This document shows positions 25,415 to 34,530 of a DNA stretch of 64,000 nt, one piece after another. The notes beneath the pieces were generated by a model that made no database searches, was not told where the DNA came from, and saw only the letters and a list, made by a program, of their open reading frames with translations. Numbering within the stretch: position 1 is the stretch's first letter; each line of letters starts with the position of its first letter. The translations under genes were made by a program, and so were the position numbers. Location: assembly GCF_043951855.1 (NCBI RefSeq), contig NZ_JBINJW010000012.1, positions 1-64,000 of the forward strand, given 5' to 3'. The DNA is from Proteiniclasticum sp043951855 (GTDB taxonomy: Bacteria > Bacillota > Clostridia > Clostridiales > Clostridiaceae).

Positions 25415-27307
25415 TCAGATAAGCCCTAGTTCTTCAGCAAGTTCATTGAGGTACGTCCATCTTTCCATGGCTTCTTCCAGCTCTTTTTCAATGGCATTTT
25501 TCTTAGCCACCAGTTCATTCAGCTTTTCGAAATCCGTGGCATGTTTTTCTATTTCTTCGTCTGTTTCTTCCATTTTCTGTTCCAGATCCGCTATACGCTG
25601 ATCTATCCCTTCAAACTCTCTTTGTTCTTTATAAGTGAACTTCTTCGGTTTCTTCTGGTCACGCGGTTTTATCTGCTCTACTTTCACTTTCTTCGCTTCC
25701 TCCACTTTTTCTTCATGGAGCTTCTTCTCTTCGTAATCAGAATAATTTCCGAAAAGAATTTCTATCTTCGCATTCCCTTCAAAACTGAAGATTTTTTCCG
25801 CTACACGATCCAGAAAATACCGGTCATGTGAGACAGTGATCACAGCACCTGGAAAACCTTCCAGATAATCTTCAAGGACGGAAAGCGTGGCGATATCCAG
25901 ATCATTCGTAGGCTCATCCAGAAGGATCACATTGGGTTTCTCCATAAGGATTCTCAGAAGCATGAGTCTTCTTTTCTCCCCGCCTGACAGGCGGCTGATC
26001 TGTGTCCACTGTTCTTCGGGAGGAAAGAGGAATGTTTCCAGCATCTGCGATGCTGTGACCTTCCCGTCCACGGTATCAATGATTTCCGCCGCTTCCTTAA
26101 TATACTCTATGACTCTCATATCCTCATTCATGATGGTGTATTCCTGAGAAAGATAAGCAATCTTCACAGTTTCTCCGATGTCGATACTCCCGCTGTCCGG
26201 CTCTACAAGTCCGGCTACCATCTTCAGAAAAGTGGATTTCCCGATTCCATTTTCTCCGATGATTCCGATACGGTCATCTTTCAGAACATTATAGCTGAAA
26301 TCCTTGAGAAGCACATGATTCCCGTAGGACTTTGAAATGGAATCGATTTCTATGATTTTCTTCCCTAATCTACTGGAAACGGTTCTGATTTCCACATCGG
26401 ATCCTTCCACATAGGAATCCTGATTCTTCAGTTCTTCAAACCGGTCTATTCTCGCCTTCTGCTTTGTGGTCCTCGCTTTTGCCCCTTTTCGGATCCAGGC
26501 CAGTTCGCTTTCCAGAAGCTTTTTCCTCTTCCGGTCAGCCACTTCCTGAAGCTCCTGCCTCATAGCTTTCATCTCCAGAAACCTGGAGTAGTTCACAGGG
26601 TAACTGTAGACAGAACCACGATCGATTTCAAGAATACGGTTGGTTACTCTTTCGAGAAAGTATCTGTCATGGGTCACCATAAGAAGGGCCCCTCTTCTGT
26701 CTTTCAGATATCCTTCCAGCCAGGCGACGGTATCGTTGTCGATATGGTTGGTCGGTTCATCTAAGATGAGAAGATCACAAGGTGTAATAAGGGACGTAGC
26801 CATGGCCACCCTCTTCTTCTGTCCTCCGGAAAGTTCACCGATCTTTTTCTCGAAATCCGTGATGCCCAGTTTCGTGAGGATGGTCTTGGCTTCGGACTCC
26901 ATGGACCAGGTATCCAGCGCATCCATTTTCCCTGTGAGGGTGATCAGGAGCTTCTGAGCCCCTTTGTCATGCGGATCCTGCACCGTCTTTCGCAGCGCCT
27001 CTTCGTAGGCTCTAATGGTCCTCAGCTCTTCAATATCCCCACTGAATACCTGATCAAGGACTGTAAGCTTTTCATTGAAATCAGGATCCTGAGACAGGTA
27101 CATGATCCTCGCCTTTCCAACCCTCTGCACAGAGCCCGTATCAGGCGGAATCACCCCCGCAATGACTTTCAGCAGGGTGGATTTACCTGTACCATTGATG
27201 CCTATGATGCCGATCTTGTCTGTATCTCCGAGAGTCAGAGTCACTTCTTCAAAAAGTTTCTTCTCTCCAAAATTCTTTGATATATTTTCAACTGTTATGA
27301 TGTTCAA
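25415..27307 (-). CDS. ABC-F family ATPase (Uup/YfmR-like)
   Basis: 630-aa soluble protein with two ABC domains and no membrane part. First domain: Walker A GINGTGKST (36-44), signature LSGGQ, Walker B LLILDEPTNHID. Second domain: GENGIGKST near 350, LSGGE, VILLDEPTNDLD. The charged C-terminal coiled coil (last ~80 residues, EGIDQRIADLEQKMEE onward) is typical of Uup/YfmR-type ABC-F factors that act on stalled ribosomes, not of drug exporters. The start codon is TTG with AAGGAG eight bases upstream. The exact subfamily, and any antibiotic protection role, cannot be settled here. Confidence 0.9.
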   Translation of the reverse strand: MNIITVENISKNFGEKKLFEEVTLTLGDTDKIGIIGINGTGKSTLLKVIAGVIPPDTGSVQRVGKARIMYLSQDPDFNEKLTVLDQVFSGDIEELRTIRAYEEALRKTVQDPHDKGAQKLLITLTGKMDALDTWSMESEAKTILTKLGITDFEKKIGELSGGQKKRVAMATSLITPCDLLILDEPTNHIDNDTVAWLEGYLKDRRGALLMVTHDRYFLERVTNRILEIDRGSVYSYPVNYSRFLEMKAMRQELQEVADRKRKKLLESELAWIRKGAKARTTKQKARIDRFEELKNQDSYVEGSDVEIRTVSSRLGKKIIEIDSISKSYGNHVLLKDFSYNVLKDDRIGIIGENGIGKSTFLKMVAGLVEPDSGSIDIGETVKIAYLSQEYTIMNEDMRVIEYIKEAAEIIDTVDGKVTASQMLETFLFPPEEQWTQISRLSGGEKRRLMLLRILMEKPNVILLDEPTNDLDIATLSVLEDYLEGFPGAVITVSHDRYFLDRVAEKIFSFEGNAKIEILFGNYSDYEEKKLHEEKVEEAKKVKVEQIKPRDQKKPKKFTYKEQREFEGIDQRIADLEQKMEETDEEIEKHATDFEKLNELVAKKNAIEKELEEAMERWTYLNELAEELGLI

Positions 27308-27399
27308 AATAATTTCTCCTTCATGGTTACTCTACCCCTAATCATACATCAAAATAAAGTTCTTTGGTAGAACCCCCCTCAAGACGAAAGAAGCAGAGA

Positions 27400-27444
27400 A
27401 AAAAGTTCCCTTGAGAAGAAGTTAATACCTCAACACAAGAGAAC
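27400..27444 (-). terminator. hcp terminator
   Basis: Minus strand GTTCTCTTG/CAAGGGAAC stem (27436-27444 with 27406-27414, one G-U), long loop, then T6. Confidence 0.75.
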
Positions 27445-27462
27445 CTGTATCAGATTATATGC

Positions 27463-29097
27463 TTACTGAGCCATGAAGAGTTCGATATCCTCGTCCACTT
27501 CTCCGATGGGGCTGATTCCGAATTTTTCCACAAGGACGTTTGCCACATTCGGGGACAGGAACGCTGGCAGTGTTGGTCCGAGATGAATGTTCTTCACTCC
27601 CAGATACAGCAGTGCAAGCAGAACGATGACGGCTTTCTGCTCATACCAAGCGATGTTGTAAGCAATCGGAAGATCATTCAGATCATCCAGACCGAAGATT
27701 TCCTTCAGCTTCAGTGCGATGACAACAAGAGAGTAGGAGTCATTACACTGTCCTGCATCCAGCACTCTAGGAATGCCACCGATATCTCCAAGCTGAAGCT
27801 TGTTGTATCTGTACTTCGCGCAGCCCGCAGTCAGAATCACAGAATCCTGTGGAAGCTTTTCAGCAAATTCGGTATAGTAGTTTCTGCTGTTCATTCTGCC
27901 ATCGCAGCCAGCCATAACCACAAACTTTCTGATGGCTCCGCTCTTCACTGCATCCACAACCTTGTCAGCCAGGGCTGTAACCTGTGCGTGGGCGAATCCG
28001 CCGATGATCTTACCGGTTTCGATTTCCGTTGGCGCATCCAGTGTCTTCGCCATTTCAATGATTGCGGAGAAGTCCTTTACACCCTTTTCATCTGCTTCAA
28101 TATGTGTACACCCTGGATAGCCTGATGCACCAGTCGTGAAGATTCTGTTTCTTAGTGTTTCATTTCTTGGTGGAACAATGCAGTTTGTGGTGAAGAGTAC
28201 TGGTCCATTGAAGGATTCAAATTCTTCAACCTGCTTCCACCATGCATTTCCATAGTTTCCTACAAAGTTATCATACTTCTTGAACTCAGGATAGTAATGG
28301 GCTGGAAGCATTTCGCTGTGTGTATAGACATCCACGCCTGTTCCCTTGGTCTGTTCCAGAAGCTGCAGAAGATCTGTCAGGTCATGTCCTGATATCAGAA
28401 TAGCTGGTTTGTTTCTAACACCGATGTTGACCTCTGTCATTTCAGGGTTACCGAACTTTGATGTGTTGGCATCGTCAAGAAGCGCCATGGCACTCACACC
28501 AAGCTCACCGGTCTTTAATGTCAGAGCCACCAGGTCATCTGCACTTAAGGAATTATCCAGCGTTGCAGCCAGTGCTTCATAAGTGAATCCGTAGATGTTC
28601 TGATTCTCTTTTCCGATGTTCAATGCATGATGGGAATAGGCAGCCATACCTTTCAGACCATAGATGATCAGCTCTCTCAGGGAACGTACATCCTCATCCT
28701 TTGTGGAAAGTACCCCTACAAGCTTCGCCTTCTTCAGCATGGAGTCTCTGTCTGTTACAGTAAACTGTGCAGCGTCAGAATACTTATCCAGGTTTGCCAG
28801 CTCCTTCAGCTCTTCTCTGTATCCGATCATCTTCTTGATCTGATTCTCGATGGCATCCTCATCAAAATTCGCATTGGTGATGGTCATGAACAGGGAATTG
28901 ATGACCTCGTGATTGATTTTACGCATGGATGGTACATTTAGATTTCCTTTGACGACAATCTGGGAAATCCCCTTCAGTGTATAGATGAGAAGATCCTGAA
29001 GATTTGCAACTTCCGGACTTTTTCCGCAGACACCGATGATTTCGCAACCGGTACCCTTGGATGCTTCCTGACATTGAAAACAGAACATGTTTGACAT
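27463..29097 (-). CDS. hcp: Hybrid cluster protein (hydroxylamine reductase)
   Basis: Fe-S enzyme that protects anaerobes from nitrosative stress, reducing NO or hydroxylamine. 544 aa. The N-terminal cubane ligands C6-x2-C9-x8-C18-x5-C24 have the spacing of class I proteins from strict anaerobes. Hybrid-cluster motifs follow: GASGYPGC, AGCDGRMNS, TAGCAKYR and DAGQCND. SD AAGGAGG lies nine bases before the ATG. Monocistronic, with a long predicted leader and a Crp/Fnr-type operator; the likely regulator is encoded divergently. Confidence 0.97.
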   Translation of the reverse strand: MSNMFCFQCQEASKGTGCEIIGVCGKSPEVANLQDLLIYTLKGISQIVVKGNLNVPSMRKINHEVINSLFMTITNANFDEDAIENQIKKMIGYREELKELANLDKYSDAAQFTVTDRDSMLKKAKLVGVLSTKDEDVRSLRELIIYGLKGMAAYSHHALNIGKENQNIYGFTYEALAATLDNSLSADDLVALTLKTGELGVSAMALLDDANTSKFGNPEMTEVNIGVRNKPAILISGHDLTDLLQLLEQTKGTGVDVYTHSEMLPAHYYPEFKKYDNFVGNYGNAWWKQVEEFESFNGPVLFTTNCIVPPRNETLRNRIFTTGASGYPGCTHIEADEKGVKDFSAIIEMAKTLDAPTEIETGKIIGGFAHAQVTALADKVVDAVKSGAIRKFVVMAGCDGRMNSRNYYTEFAEKLPQDSVILTAGCAKYRYNKLQLGDIGGIPRVLDAGQCNDSYSLVVIALKLKEIFGLDDLNDLPIAYNIAWYEQKAVIVLLALLYLGVKNIHLGPTLPAFLSPNVANVLVEKFGISPIGEVDEDIELFMAQ

Positions 29098-29324
29098 AAA
29101 ACTGATCCTCCTTAAAATTTCAACTGTTTCATTATTGGAATACTCCAGCAGTTTGCTGAAATAATTTTAAACATTTCCTTAGTCATAACCTCTCAATATA
29201 ATCCGCTGAATAATATCTGCAATTTTCTGATTCTCATAAACAGTAGTAATAAATATGAGATTTCATAATCTGAGACAATAACCATCTTTTTAATTCTGAG
29301 TTGTTTACTAGGATTACGAAATTG

Positions 29325-29367
29325 ATTATAATAGAACAGGAAAGTAAAAACTGTAACATCTGTTACA
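29325..29367 (-). promoter_or_regulatory. hcp promoter with Crp/Fnr-type operator at -41.5
   Basis: Minus strand TATAAT at 29325-29330. A perfect 16-bp palindrome TGTAACATCTGTTACA occupies 29352-29367. With the start predicted at 29318 its centre falls at -41.5, the class II activator position, replacing a normal -35. The predicted hcp leader is about 220 nt; the rest of 29098-29483 holds no gene I can support. Confidence 0.75.
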
Positions 29368-29483
29368 CTTTTGATAATATTTAGGTTTTTGCCGATCATT
29401 TTTTTAAGAGCTCTGAATTCAGCTGATAGAAGATGAAAACCGGCTTGCGGTCCAACCAATAAAGTAGAATAAGAGGTAAATTA

Positions 29484-30152
29484 ATGGAAATCAACATGAC
29501 GAACTTAATGAAAAACTCCATGTTTAACAATATGAGCGAAGAAGAAATCAGAACCATCCTTGATCTTAGCAGCTGCACCCAGGAGACCTACGAAAAGGAT
29601 TCCCTGGTCATTGAAGAAAACGAAGACTGTGACACCATCGGATTTGTACTGGAAGGAATCCTTACCATTCAGCAGTATGGATTAAGCGGTGATGCACTTA
29701 CCATAAACGTCTTCAGGCATGGAGACTGCTTTGGAGCACCCCTGCTGTTCACATCAAAGGCAAAATACCCTTTCACCCTGGTCACTTCCACAAAGAGCAC
29801 CGTACTCTTTATTCCTTTTGCCCAGATGAGAACCATGCTTGAAAAAAGCCAGACCTTCAACACCAATTACCTGACCTTTCTGTCCAATCACATTTTCATA
29901 CTGAAGAACAAAATCAAGATCCTTGCCCATAACGACGTGCGCTCCAGACTCATGATCTATCTCTCTCGAGAGATTGAAACCGCAGGAAGCACCACCTTCA
30001 GAATGCGGCACAAGAAAATACAGATCAGTGAAATCATAAAAGTCGCCAGACCCTCTGTATCCCGTGAGTTGTCCAATATGGAGCGGGATGGACTTATCCG
30101 AATTGAAGGGAATGAGATTGAAATTCTAGCCCCGGAAGAATTTGTGCTTTGA
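29484..30152 (+). CDS. Crp/Fnr family regulator, probable regulator of hcp (HcpR-like)
   Basis: 222 aa: cyclic-nucleotide-type beta-roll sensor domain (about 10-130), dimer helix (~130-150), and C-terminal HTH_Crp with ISEIIKVARPSVSRELSNMERDGL as recognition region (two halves around residue 190). It has scattered Cys (about 32, 51, 86) but no Fnr-type N-terminal cluster motif. The GAGGT SD is seven bases before the ATG. Divergent from hcp, with a palindromic operator between the two genes; this arrangement and family suggest an HcpR-type nitrosative-stress activator. The ligand (haem, NO) is not evident. Confidence 0.85.
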   Translation: MEINMTNLMKNSMFNNMSEEEIRTILDLSSCTQETYEKDSLVIEENEDCDTIGFVLEGILTIQQYGLSGDALTINVFRHGDCFGAPLLFTSKAKYPFTLVTSTKSTVLFIPFAQMRTMLEKSQTFNTNYLTFLSNHIFILKNKIKILAHNDVRSRLMIYLSREIETAGSTTFRMRHKKIQISEIIKVARPSVSRELSNMERDGLIRIEGNEIEILAPEEFVL

Positions 30153-30276
30153 ATTACGATCTGCTTTCTGTATGCAATGAAGTAGATGCTCTTTCATACA
30201 ATATGTGGTTATATCGACACTTATTCAGTACATTATGTTGATTTCATCCTTGTACGTGAATAAAATCCTGAAATAC

Positions 30277-30326
30277 AAGAAAGACTTTGCGCCTGCTCCT
30301 TCCAGAGAATGCACAAAGTCTTTCTT
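30277..30326. terminator. Bidirectional terminator, Crp/Fnr gene / rho
   Basis: Perfect 13-bp arms AAGAAAGACTTTG/CAAAGTCTTTCTT, between convergent genes; the 120 bases before it show nothing else. Confidence 0.85.
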
Positions 30327-30337
30327 CTTTAATACCC

Positions 30338-31843
30338 TTATTTAAACAGCTTGCTGTTTTTCAGCACTTCAATGAATTCGTCATTGTTTTCAGACTGACT
30401 CATCATCTTGATCAGATCTTCCGTAACACGATCTGCACTTCCACCAGAATTCATCTGTCTTCTGATATTCATCGTCATCTCGTATTCATCCTCACTCAGT
30501 AGCGCTTTCTCTTTTCTGGTTCCGGATTTATAGATGTCTATCGCCGGGAATATTCTTCTTTCCTGAAGTCTACGATCCAGGTGGATTTCCATATTGCCCG
30601 TACCCTTGAACTCTTCAAAGATCATGTCATCCATTCTCGAACCCGTATCCACTAGTGCTGTTGCAAGGATCGTCAGGCTTCCACCCTCTTCGATGTTTCT
30701 TGCCGCTCCGAAAAACTTCTTCGGCATAATCAGCGCCGCTGGATCCAGACCGCCCGACAGGGTTCTGCCGGAAGGATTCACCGTCAGGTTGTAGGCTCTG
30801 GCCAGTCTTGTGATGGAATCCATCAGTATGAGCACATCCTGTTTCTGCTCCACCATTCTTTTGGCACGTTCCAGAACCATTCTCGCAACCTTTGTATGAT
30901 GGTCCGGTTCCTCATCAAAGGTTGAATAGATCACTTCTCCATCAATGCTTCTCTGCATGTCCGTCACTTCTTCAGGACGCTCATCAATGAGGAGCACAAT
31001 GATTTTGATATCAGGACTGTTCTTCGCGATATTCTGCGCAATCTTTTTCAGTATGGTTGTCTTACCAGCCTTTGGAGGCGCTACAATCAGACCTCTCTGC
31101 CCTTTTCCCATGGGTGCCATGAGATCGATGATTCTCGTGGACAGATCGTTTTCGGAAGGCACCTCCATCCTGATTCTTTCATCAGGATAGATCGGTGTAA
31201 GTCGATCAAAGTAGGGTCTTCCAATGGATTTCTCCGGATTCTCCCCATTGATTTTTTCAATGTAGTTGAGACCGGCAAATTTCTCGCCTTCTCTTGGATA
31301 TCTGGCATACCCGATGACTTCATCCCCGGTTCTCAGATCAAATCTTCTGATCTGCGGTGGCGAAACATATATATCATCAGGACTCGTCAGATAATTTTCT
31401 CCTCTTAGAAAACCGAAGTTGTTCATGTCCAGAATTTCGAATACTCCTTTACAGTCGAACTCATTGGAGTACTTGATTCTCCTTCCATCATTGCGTCCGG
31501 ATGTGACCGCTTCCCTCTCTTTAGGAGTTTCATCCTTCTTTGATGAAGTATCCTCACCACTTTCCGCATCAGGCTTTTCCTGATGCTTGCTGGATACTTC
31601 CTCCTCTTGCGGTTTCTTGTATTCCTTCTCTCCATCGGCAGCCCTTACCAGCTGCTCTTTTCCGCTTTCTGTTTTCTGTTCTTGATCTTCTGTCATATCC
31701 TTCGTTTTCAGGACCTCATCCAAAATGGAAATCAGCTCCGCCTTACGATACTTCATGTAACTCTTCACCTGATGTTCTTTCGCAAGGGTTCTAAGCTCGT
31801 CAAGTTTGAGCTTTGACAGCTCCTTAATTTGTTCATTGGCCAT
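30338..31843 (-). CDS. rho: Transcription termination factor Rho
   Basis: Hexameric RNA-dependent ATPase. 501 aa: Rho-N SAP-like domain (about 12-41), a charged, low-complexity insert (about 45-122, rich in E, K, S) common in clostridial Rho, then the cold-shock RNA-binding domain (~128-205). The RecA-like motor has Walker A APPKAGKTT (255-263), VLLIDERPEEV, DSITRLARAYN and the Q-loop SGRTLSGG. SD AAGGAG precedes the ATG. The 303-base gap to pyrG contains the pyrG terminator and an unremarkable rho leader. Confidence 0.97.
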   Translation of the reverse strand: MANEQIKELSKLKLDELRTLAKEHQVKSYMKYRKAELISILDEVLKTKDMTEDQEQKTESGKEQLVRAADGEKEYKKPQEEEVSSKHQEKPDAESGEDTSSKKDETPKEREAVTSGRNDGRRIKYSNEFDCKGVFEILDMNNFGFLRGENYLTSPDDIYVSPPQIRRFDLRTGDEVIGYARYPREGEKFAGLNYIEKINGENPEKSIGRPYFDRLTPIYPDERIRMEVPSENDLSTRIIDLMAPMGKGQRGLIVAPPKAGKTTILKKIAQNIAKNSPDIKIIVLLIDERPEEVTDMQRSIDGEVIYSTFDEEPDHHTKVARMVLERAKRMVEQKQDVLILMDSITRLARAYNLTVNPSGRTLSGGLDPAALIMPKKFFGAARNIEEGGSLTILATALVDTGSRMDDMIFEEFKGTGNMEIHLDRRLQERRIFPAIDIYKSGTRKEKALLSEDEYEMTMNIRRQMNSGGSADRVTEDLIKMMSQSENNDEFIEVLKNSKLFK

Positions 31844-32091
31844 ATGTACAGCTCCTTTTCCGGGTTTTCTTATTCATTATTGTTCACTAATACACCATTC
31901 CTTATACTTCATGACAGCAATGGGTGTTATATTGATCATCTGTTGGATTTTCTGGGATTAAAAAGAATGAATCTCTATAGATTATAGTAGAATGCAGCGC
32001 AGAAATTTCATATCATAAATTGAAATCATCTTATATCAAAAAATGAGAATTGTAAAGCTCAGGGGAATCTGAACCGCCTCTCTGTATATGC

Positions 32092-32122
32092 AAAGAAAGC
32101 AGTATCCGATAAAAGATACTGC
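32092..32122 (-). terminator. pyrG terminator
   Basis: GCAGTATC/GATACTGC stem (32099-32106 with 32115-32122), eight-base loop, then TTTCTTT on the minus strand. Confidence 0.85.
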
Positions 32123-32146
32123 CGTTTATAAAAAAGATAAGATATT

Positions 32147-33748
32147 CTATTTTGCCATGGACGCCTTTATGAAATCCTTGAATAGCGGATGAGGATCCGT
32201 TGGTCTGCTCTTCAGTTCTGGATGGAACTGTGTAGCGACAAACCATCTATGCTCCGGTATTTCAATGATTTCAGCCAGATTCTTGTCCGGGTTTCTGCCT
32301 GTGAACTGCATACCGTTCTCTTCAAAGCTCTTGATGTAATCATTATTGAACTCATATCGATGGCGATGTCTTTCGAAAATGGTTTTCCTGCCATAGGCTT
32401 TCTCAGCATGGGAACCCTGTACAAGTTCCGCTTCATAAAGGCCCAGCCTCATGGTGCCGCCCAGTTCGTCTATTCCTCTTTGTTCCTTCATGAGGTCTAT
32501 GACAGGATGAGCGGTATCCTGATCAAACTCACTGCTGTTTGCATCTTCATGCCCAAGGACATTTCTTGCAAATTCAATCACTGCCGTCTGCATACCCAGA
32601 CAGATTCCAAGAAAGGGAACATTCCTGGTTCTGGCATATTCAATGGCGAGGATTTTCCCTTCGATTCCTCTGGTTCCGAAGCCACCTGGCACCAGAATAC
32701 CATCCGCTTTCTCAAGTCTATCCACAACATTTTCTCTTGTCAGATCCATGGCATTGATCCAGCTGACTTCAACTTCTGCTCCATTATAAAGACCGCCATG
32801 GGAAAGCGCTTCCACCACTGACAGATAGGCATCATGAAGTTCCACATATTTTCCAACAAGAGCAATGGTCACTTTCTTGTCCAGATGCTTCATCCGATAT
32901 ACCATATCCTCCCACTGAGTGTTGTCAGCTTTACCACATTGAAGATGGAGCTTTTCACAGGCCAGTGCATCAAGCCCCTCTTTCTCAAGAAGAAGAGGAA
33001 TATCGTAGAGGATATCCGCATCAAGGTTCTGTATGACGGCTCTGGATTCCACATTGCAGAACAGCCCGATTTTGTTCTTCAGCTCCGAAGACAGCGGCTT
33101 TTCTGAACGACATACGATGATATCAGGCTGAATTCCTATGCTTCTCAGTTCTTTCACACTATGCTGTGTGGGCTTCGTCTTCAGCTCTCCGGCTTTTCCG
33201 AGGAATGGTACCAGGGTCACATGAATAAACAGCACATTCTCCTCACCTACATCATATTTGATCTGTCTGATTGCTTCAAGAAATGGCAGAGACTCAATGT
33301 CTCCCACCGTTCCACCGATTTCCGTGATGATCACGTCCACATCCTGATTGTGTGATGCGCTGAAGATCTTTCCTTTGATTTCATTGGTGATGTGTGGAAT
33401 GACCTGGACGGTACCACCTAAATATTCCCCTTTTCTCTCCTTGCTGATCACATTCCAGTAGATTCTGCCTGTGGTGACATTACTGTCCTGAGATAAATTT
33501 TCATCGATGAATCTTTCATAATGTCCGAGATCCAGATCCGTTTCCGCACCATCATCGGTTACGAACACTTCACCATGCTGATACGGACTCATGGTTCCCG
33601 GATCCACATTGAGATAAGGGTCGAATTTCTGAAGCGTCACTTTCAGCCCTCTGTTTTTAAGCAGCCTTCCAAGTGACGCTGCTGTGATTCCTTTTCCTAA
33701 GGACGAGACTACTCCACCAGTGACAAAAATGTACTTTGTGTTTTTCAT
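32147..33748 (-). CDS. pyrG: CTP synthase
   Basis: Aminates UTP to CTP with glutamine. 533 aa: N-terminal synthetase domain (KYIFVTGGVVSSLGKG near the start) and C-terminal glutaminase with the nucleophilic Cys in GICLGMQ and catalytic His-Glu in TQFHPE. The frame extends nine codons upstream, but these are the SD read as protein. GGGAGG lies seven bases before the ATG at 33746-33748. No obvious initially transcribed C/G-tract attenuator of the Bacillus kind is visible. Confidence 0.97.
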   Translation of the reverse strand: MKNTKYIFVTGGVVSSLGKGITAASLGRLLKNRGLKVTLQKFDPYLNVDPGTMSPYQHGEVFVTDDGAETDLDLGHYERFIDENLSQDSNVTTGRIYWNVISKERKGEYLGGTVQVIPHITNEIKGKIFSASHNQDVDVIITEIGGTVGDIESLPFLEAIRQIKYDVGEENVLFIHVTLVPFLGKAGELKTKPTQHSVKELRSIGIQPDIIVCRSEKPLSSELKNKIGLFCNVESRAVIQNLDADILYDIPLLLEKEGLDALACEKLHLQCGKADNTQWEDMVYRMKHLDKKVTIALVGKYVELHDAYLSVVEALSHGGLYNGAEVEVSWINAMDLTRENVVDRLEKADGILVPGGFGTRGIEGKILAIEYARTRNVPFLGICLGMQTAVIEFARNVLGHEDANSSEFDQDTAHPVIDLMKEQRGIDELGGTMRLGLYEAELVQGSHAEKAYGRKTIFERHRHRYEFNNDYIKSFEENGMQFTGRNPDKNLAEIIEIPEHRWFVATQFHPELKSRPTDPHPLFKDFIKASMAK

Positions 33749-33768
33749 AAAAATTCCTCCCAGAACTA

Positions 33769-33796
33769 TTGACAAGTATTTTGTGTTTGGTATAAT
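33769..33796 (+). promoter_or_regulatory. Plus-strand promoter upstream of pyrG
   Basis: TTGACA (33769-33774), 16-base spacer, TATAAT (33791-33796): both hexamers perfect, on the strand opposite to pyrG and pointing at no ORF. Confidence 0.75.
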
Positions 33797-33802
33797 AGGA
33801 AT

Positions 33803-33900
33803 TACCCCATTAAATAAAATGGGATTAGTGTTTGGTAAATTAAATACAAAAATAATGATAGCATAGTTTGATTCATACTGCTACCATTATTTTTGTATTT
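33803..33900 (+). ncRNA. Candidate small RNA
   Basis: About 98 nt from the perfect plus-strand promoter to a strong inverted repeat ending in TTATTTTTGTATTT. A CCCAT/ATGGG hairpin lies near its 5' end. No start codon with SD is present. The 10-mer GTGTTTGGTA occurs at 33783-33792 in the promoter and again at 33828-33837 in the RNA. Existence of the transcript is inference from signals. Confidence 0.45.
33842..33900. terminator. Terminator of the DUF1934 gene (and of the candidate sRNA)
   Basis: Perfect 16-bp arms (33842-33857 with 33885-33900), extended by a further imperfect helix; U-rich on both strands. Confidence 0.75.
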
Positions 33901-33912
33901 AGTTGCCTTTTT

Positions 33913-34320
33913 TTAATTTCTTATGATTTTAATGGTCATCTCATTTCTGTCGCCTTTGTCACCGGCAATCTCCAAGCGATACCTGATATATATATCAATC
34001 TGATTCTCCCCGCGCCCTACATTGAGTTCATCCGTTTCCAGAGACATGGACATGGCTCCCTCATTCGTTCTGTAGACAAAGTTGTCTCTGTATTTTTCCT
34101 TGAAAATCATTTTGGATCTGATATTTCCGGTTCTGATGATTTCTATATGATTCTCATTTATGATGAGAACAGTCTTAACCCCTTCCATACCCGTCAGCAC
34201 GCTTTCATCATAGGCTACATGGGTCTGGTTTTCTCTTTCCATGAGGCTTCCGAGATAAACAACCTCTATGGGCTCCTCATTATGCCTGTTATTTCTTACT
34301 TCAATCTTCACTTTTTCCAT
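33913..34320 (-). CDS. DUF1934 domain-containing protein
   Basis: 135 aa, predicted almost entirely beta strand (calycin-like barrel), without signal or membrane segment. Family features seen: IEVVYLGSL near the N-terminus, NENHIEIIRTGNIRSKMIF in the middle, and the end IDIYIRYRLEIAG. The frame is open to 34383, but GAGGTG stands five bases before the ATG at 34318-34320, and that start gives the usual family length. Function unknown. Monocistronic. Confidence 0.82.
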   Translation of the reverse strand: MEKVKIEVRNNRHNEEPIEVVYLGSLMERENQTHVAYDESVLTGMEGVKTVLIINENHIEIIRTGNIRSKMIFKEKYRDNFVYRTNEGAMSMSLETDELNVGRGENQIDIYIRYRLEIAGDKGDRNEMTIKIIRN

Positions 34321-34530
34321 TTTGCACCTCTGTATCCAAGTCTTCATCAATAATTTAAGATTCCCTGCCAGAAAACTTAACAACTCTTTAATATTTATAT
34401 TATAAACTAAAATAGATTTCTATTCAGTAAAATCTATTAGTGGAGCCGATTTGACTATTTATGGTTTCCTATTGAGAAATACTGAAATTCAGGCAATAAT
34501 AGTATTAATAAGAATTATGAGGTGCAACGC

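Noticed and set aside
29193..29459. 88-aa minus-strand frame in the hcp upstream region
   Set aside because: Covers the hcp promoter and operator, has no SD and reads as AT-rich non-coding DNA.
33749..33775. Nine-residue N-terminal extension of PyrG
   Set aside because: It translates the SD itself; the downstream ATG has ideal spacing and the family N-terminus.
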